From Craterostigma plantagineum (lineage: Eukaryota > Streptophyta > Magnoliopsida > Lamiales > Linderniaceae), in assembly GCA_027422505.1 (NCBI GenBank), contig JAPQWV010000028.1, forward strand, positions 6,910,001 through 6,974,000: a stretch of 64,000 nt of DNA. The letters are read 5' to 3'. The notes below the pieces were generated by a model. It did no database searches. It worked only from the letters and a program-made list of their open reading frames with translations, and was not told the origin of the DNA. A program made the position numbers and the translations under genes. Below, one piece after another: positions 62,780-64,000 of the stretch. Position 1 is the first letter of the stretch. The number at the start of each line of letters is the position of its first letter.

Positions 62780-63020
62780 TCGTCACTCCCCATTTTTTTT
62801 CGCTGTTTTTGTTTTAGTTTAATGTTGTTTTTCAAAATATTTTTTTTTTGGTTTTTTTTTATTAAGGAAAAAAAATGAACATGATATGAAAACAAAGAAA
62901 AAAAATTAAGTAAAAATGCATGAATTTTTTTTTTAATGTTTTTATTTTTATTATTATATTTTTTTATTTTTCAAAAAAATGAAGATGCATGAGAATAAAA
63001 GAGAAAAAATGCATGATTGG

Positions 63021-63062
<42 letters not shown>

Positions 63063-63270
63063 TATAGCTATATGCGTAAAATGCATGATAAATGTTTAGA
63101 AAAATTTGGCATTTAACATTTCAGCTCAGATGCATAATGTACTCCCTAAGAAAATTAATAGTGACTCATCCTAAAAATTTAGCACTTTAAGAAAAAATGA
63201 GTAAGGAATTTTGTCACCGAGTTTGTCGCTTTGATAGGGATTTCTTGTAGTTGCTCTGCCGCTCGCCCTT
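62780..63270. other. AT-rich stretch with (TTA)n microsatellite
   Basis: T-runs and A-runs from 62790 to 62980, then about 14 TTA repeats at 63022-63063. No gene is visible. Confidence 0.8.
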
Positions 63271-63982
63271 GATCATGTATGTGGAGCAACTATCATCAGA
63301 GTACCATACATGAGGGAAATCTGCAAAACTATCGGGACTTTGGTACCCATTGTCGTATGGGTCCTCCCTTATTAGCAGAAAACGAGTTAGTCGTAAATCG
63401 TGTAAAATTAGATTGCGAGCCTAAGTTGGTCGAAGATATAGTCTTAGGAATACATTTTTGACTAGGACTCCGTGACTTGATATCCGACGTAGGAATCCAT
63501 TTTTGCATGACTTTACACGGATATGAAAATTCAGCTTCTGAGAATGTGCTCCTAGAATGTGTATTTTTAAAGATCTTCTCATTGCCTAGTCGTAATAAAT
63601 GTTTTTTAGATTTGACTTTGACTGGATATTTCATGTAAGAATATGAGCAAATAGAATGATAAGCATGTAAACCAGGTGTATCATATTTTCTACATGGAGA
63701 ATGCATATTTTTCACATAATGATTATAAGAATTTCGAAAATTATTTTCAAGTTTAGGCTTTTTAAATGAACAATTAGTAGGATCATTTGAAGCACATGAT
63801 GAAGTTTGTGCGCTAAAACTTGAAATATTTTCGTTAAAGATCTTCTTTTTAGGAACGGGAGAGGAAGACTTTTGATCTTTATAATTCCGTTGTGGAACTT
63901 TTCCGTTCTCCCATTTCCATGGGACTTCTTCCTTCGCTATAGAAAGTGCGGGACTTTTACTTTGAATTTCAGCTTTGGTCAA
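63230..63982 (-). pseudogene. gag: Gag C-terminal piece and protease trace of right-edge copia element
   Basis: An open frame from 63982 to 63329 gives a basic, Ser/Lys-rich protein ending GPIRQWVPKSR and a stop. The first methionine may be internal. A Cys/His-rich stretch (CRKYDTPGLHAYHSIC) could be a decayed zinc knuckle. Beyond the stop another frame reads WYSDDSCSTYMIKGER, which resembles the copia protease start [13 protein letters not shown] with the active site altered. The next copia domains are absent. Confidence 0.65.
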
Positions 63983-64000
63983 GGTTGACGTAGAATTAGT

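Larger units (their letters stand above)
59618..64000 (-). mobile_element. Internally deleted Sirevirus-like copia element (partial)
   Basis: On the - strand: a gag C-terminal piece (63982-63329), a protease trace, about 3.2 kb without pol, PPT repeats, then an LTR (59965-59618). The gag ends in GPIRQWVPKS, and the ACTCCCCCT motifs on + are reversed AGGGGGAG tracts; both are Sirevirus-style. All of integrase, RT and RNase H is missing, so it is non-autonomous. The LTR is short (348 bp) for a Sirevirus, which leaves the lineage call open. The upstream part is outside the window. Confidence 0.7.

Overview
The window is nuclear DNA of a flowering plant and consists almost entirely of transposable elements. 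The evidence is plant-type Ty1/copia and Ty3/gypsy LTR retrotransposons of the Sirevirus, Athila and Tekay types, a 5S-carrying Cassandra TRIM, a plant mobile domain (PMD) pseudogene, and one split host gene for protein phosphatase 1. The species cannot be named from the sequence.

Layout. 1-7983: Sirevirus-like copia element on the + strand, cut by the left window edge, with gag, pol, a long 3' non-coding part, repeated polypurine tracts and a 1.7 kb 3' LTR. 8063-38904: one old, RT-less copia element (5 bp target duplication ATAGT at both ends), opened up by later insertions. Its body holds an Athila-like gypsy element on the - strand (10382-35689). That element holds a Cassandra TRIM (13136-14137, TSD CATAA), a solo gypsy LTR (18438-20780, TSD CAAGC) and, within its own 5' LTR, a complete young Tekay-like element (24355-35040, TSD GCATG) with an uninterrupted 1492-residue gag-pol. 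The copia 3' LTR also holds a hAT-like non-autonomous DNA transposon (37895-38644).

38910-43200: gene island. A three-exon PP1 catalytic-subunit gene (40129-42737, - strand) encodes an intact 328-residue protein.

43200-59617: GC-rich repeat split by a solo Cassandra LTR (43495-43946, TSD CCTGC), a broken PMD gene (44151-44708), and a rearranged Athila locus: sense LTR, then inverted gag-protease, PBS and partial LTR, then sense RT/RNase H. The sense LTR is interrupted by a 9.3 kb gag-only gypsy element (46064-55367, TSD CACTT) that resembles the TR-GAG class.

59618-64000: the 3' part of an internally deleted Sirevirus-like copia element on the - strand, running off the right edge.

Only the PP1 gene looks like a working host gene. 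Of the elements, the Tekay-like copy is the only one with an intact autonomous reading frame wholly inside the window. Target duplications and empty-site comparison order the insertions: copia, then Athila, then Tekay, Cassandra and the solo-LTR parent. I saw no new enzymatic system. The most unusual signals are the palindrome arrays inside several LTRs and the inverted Athila locus.
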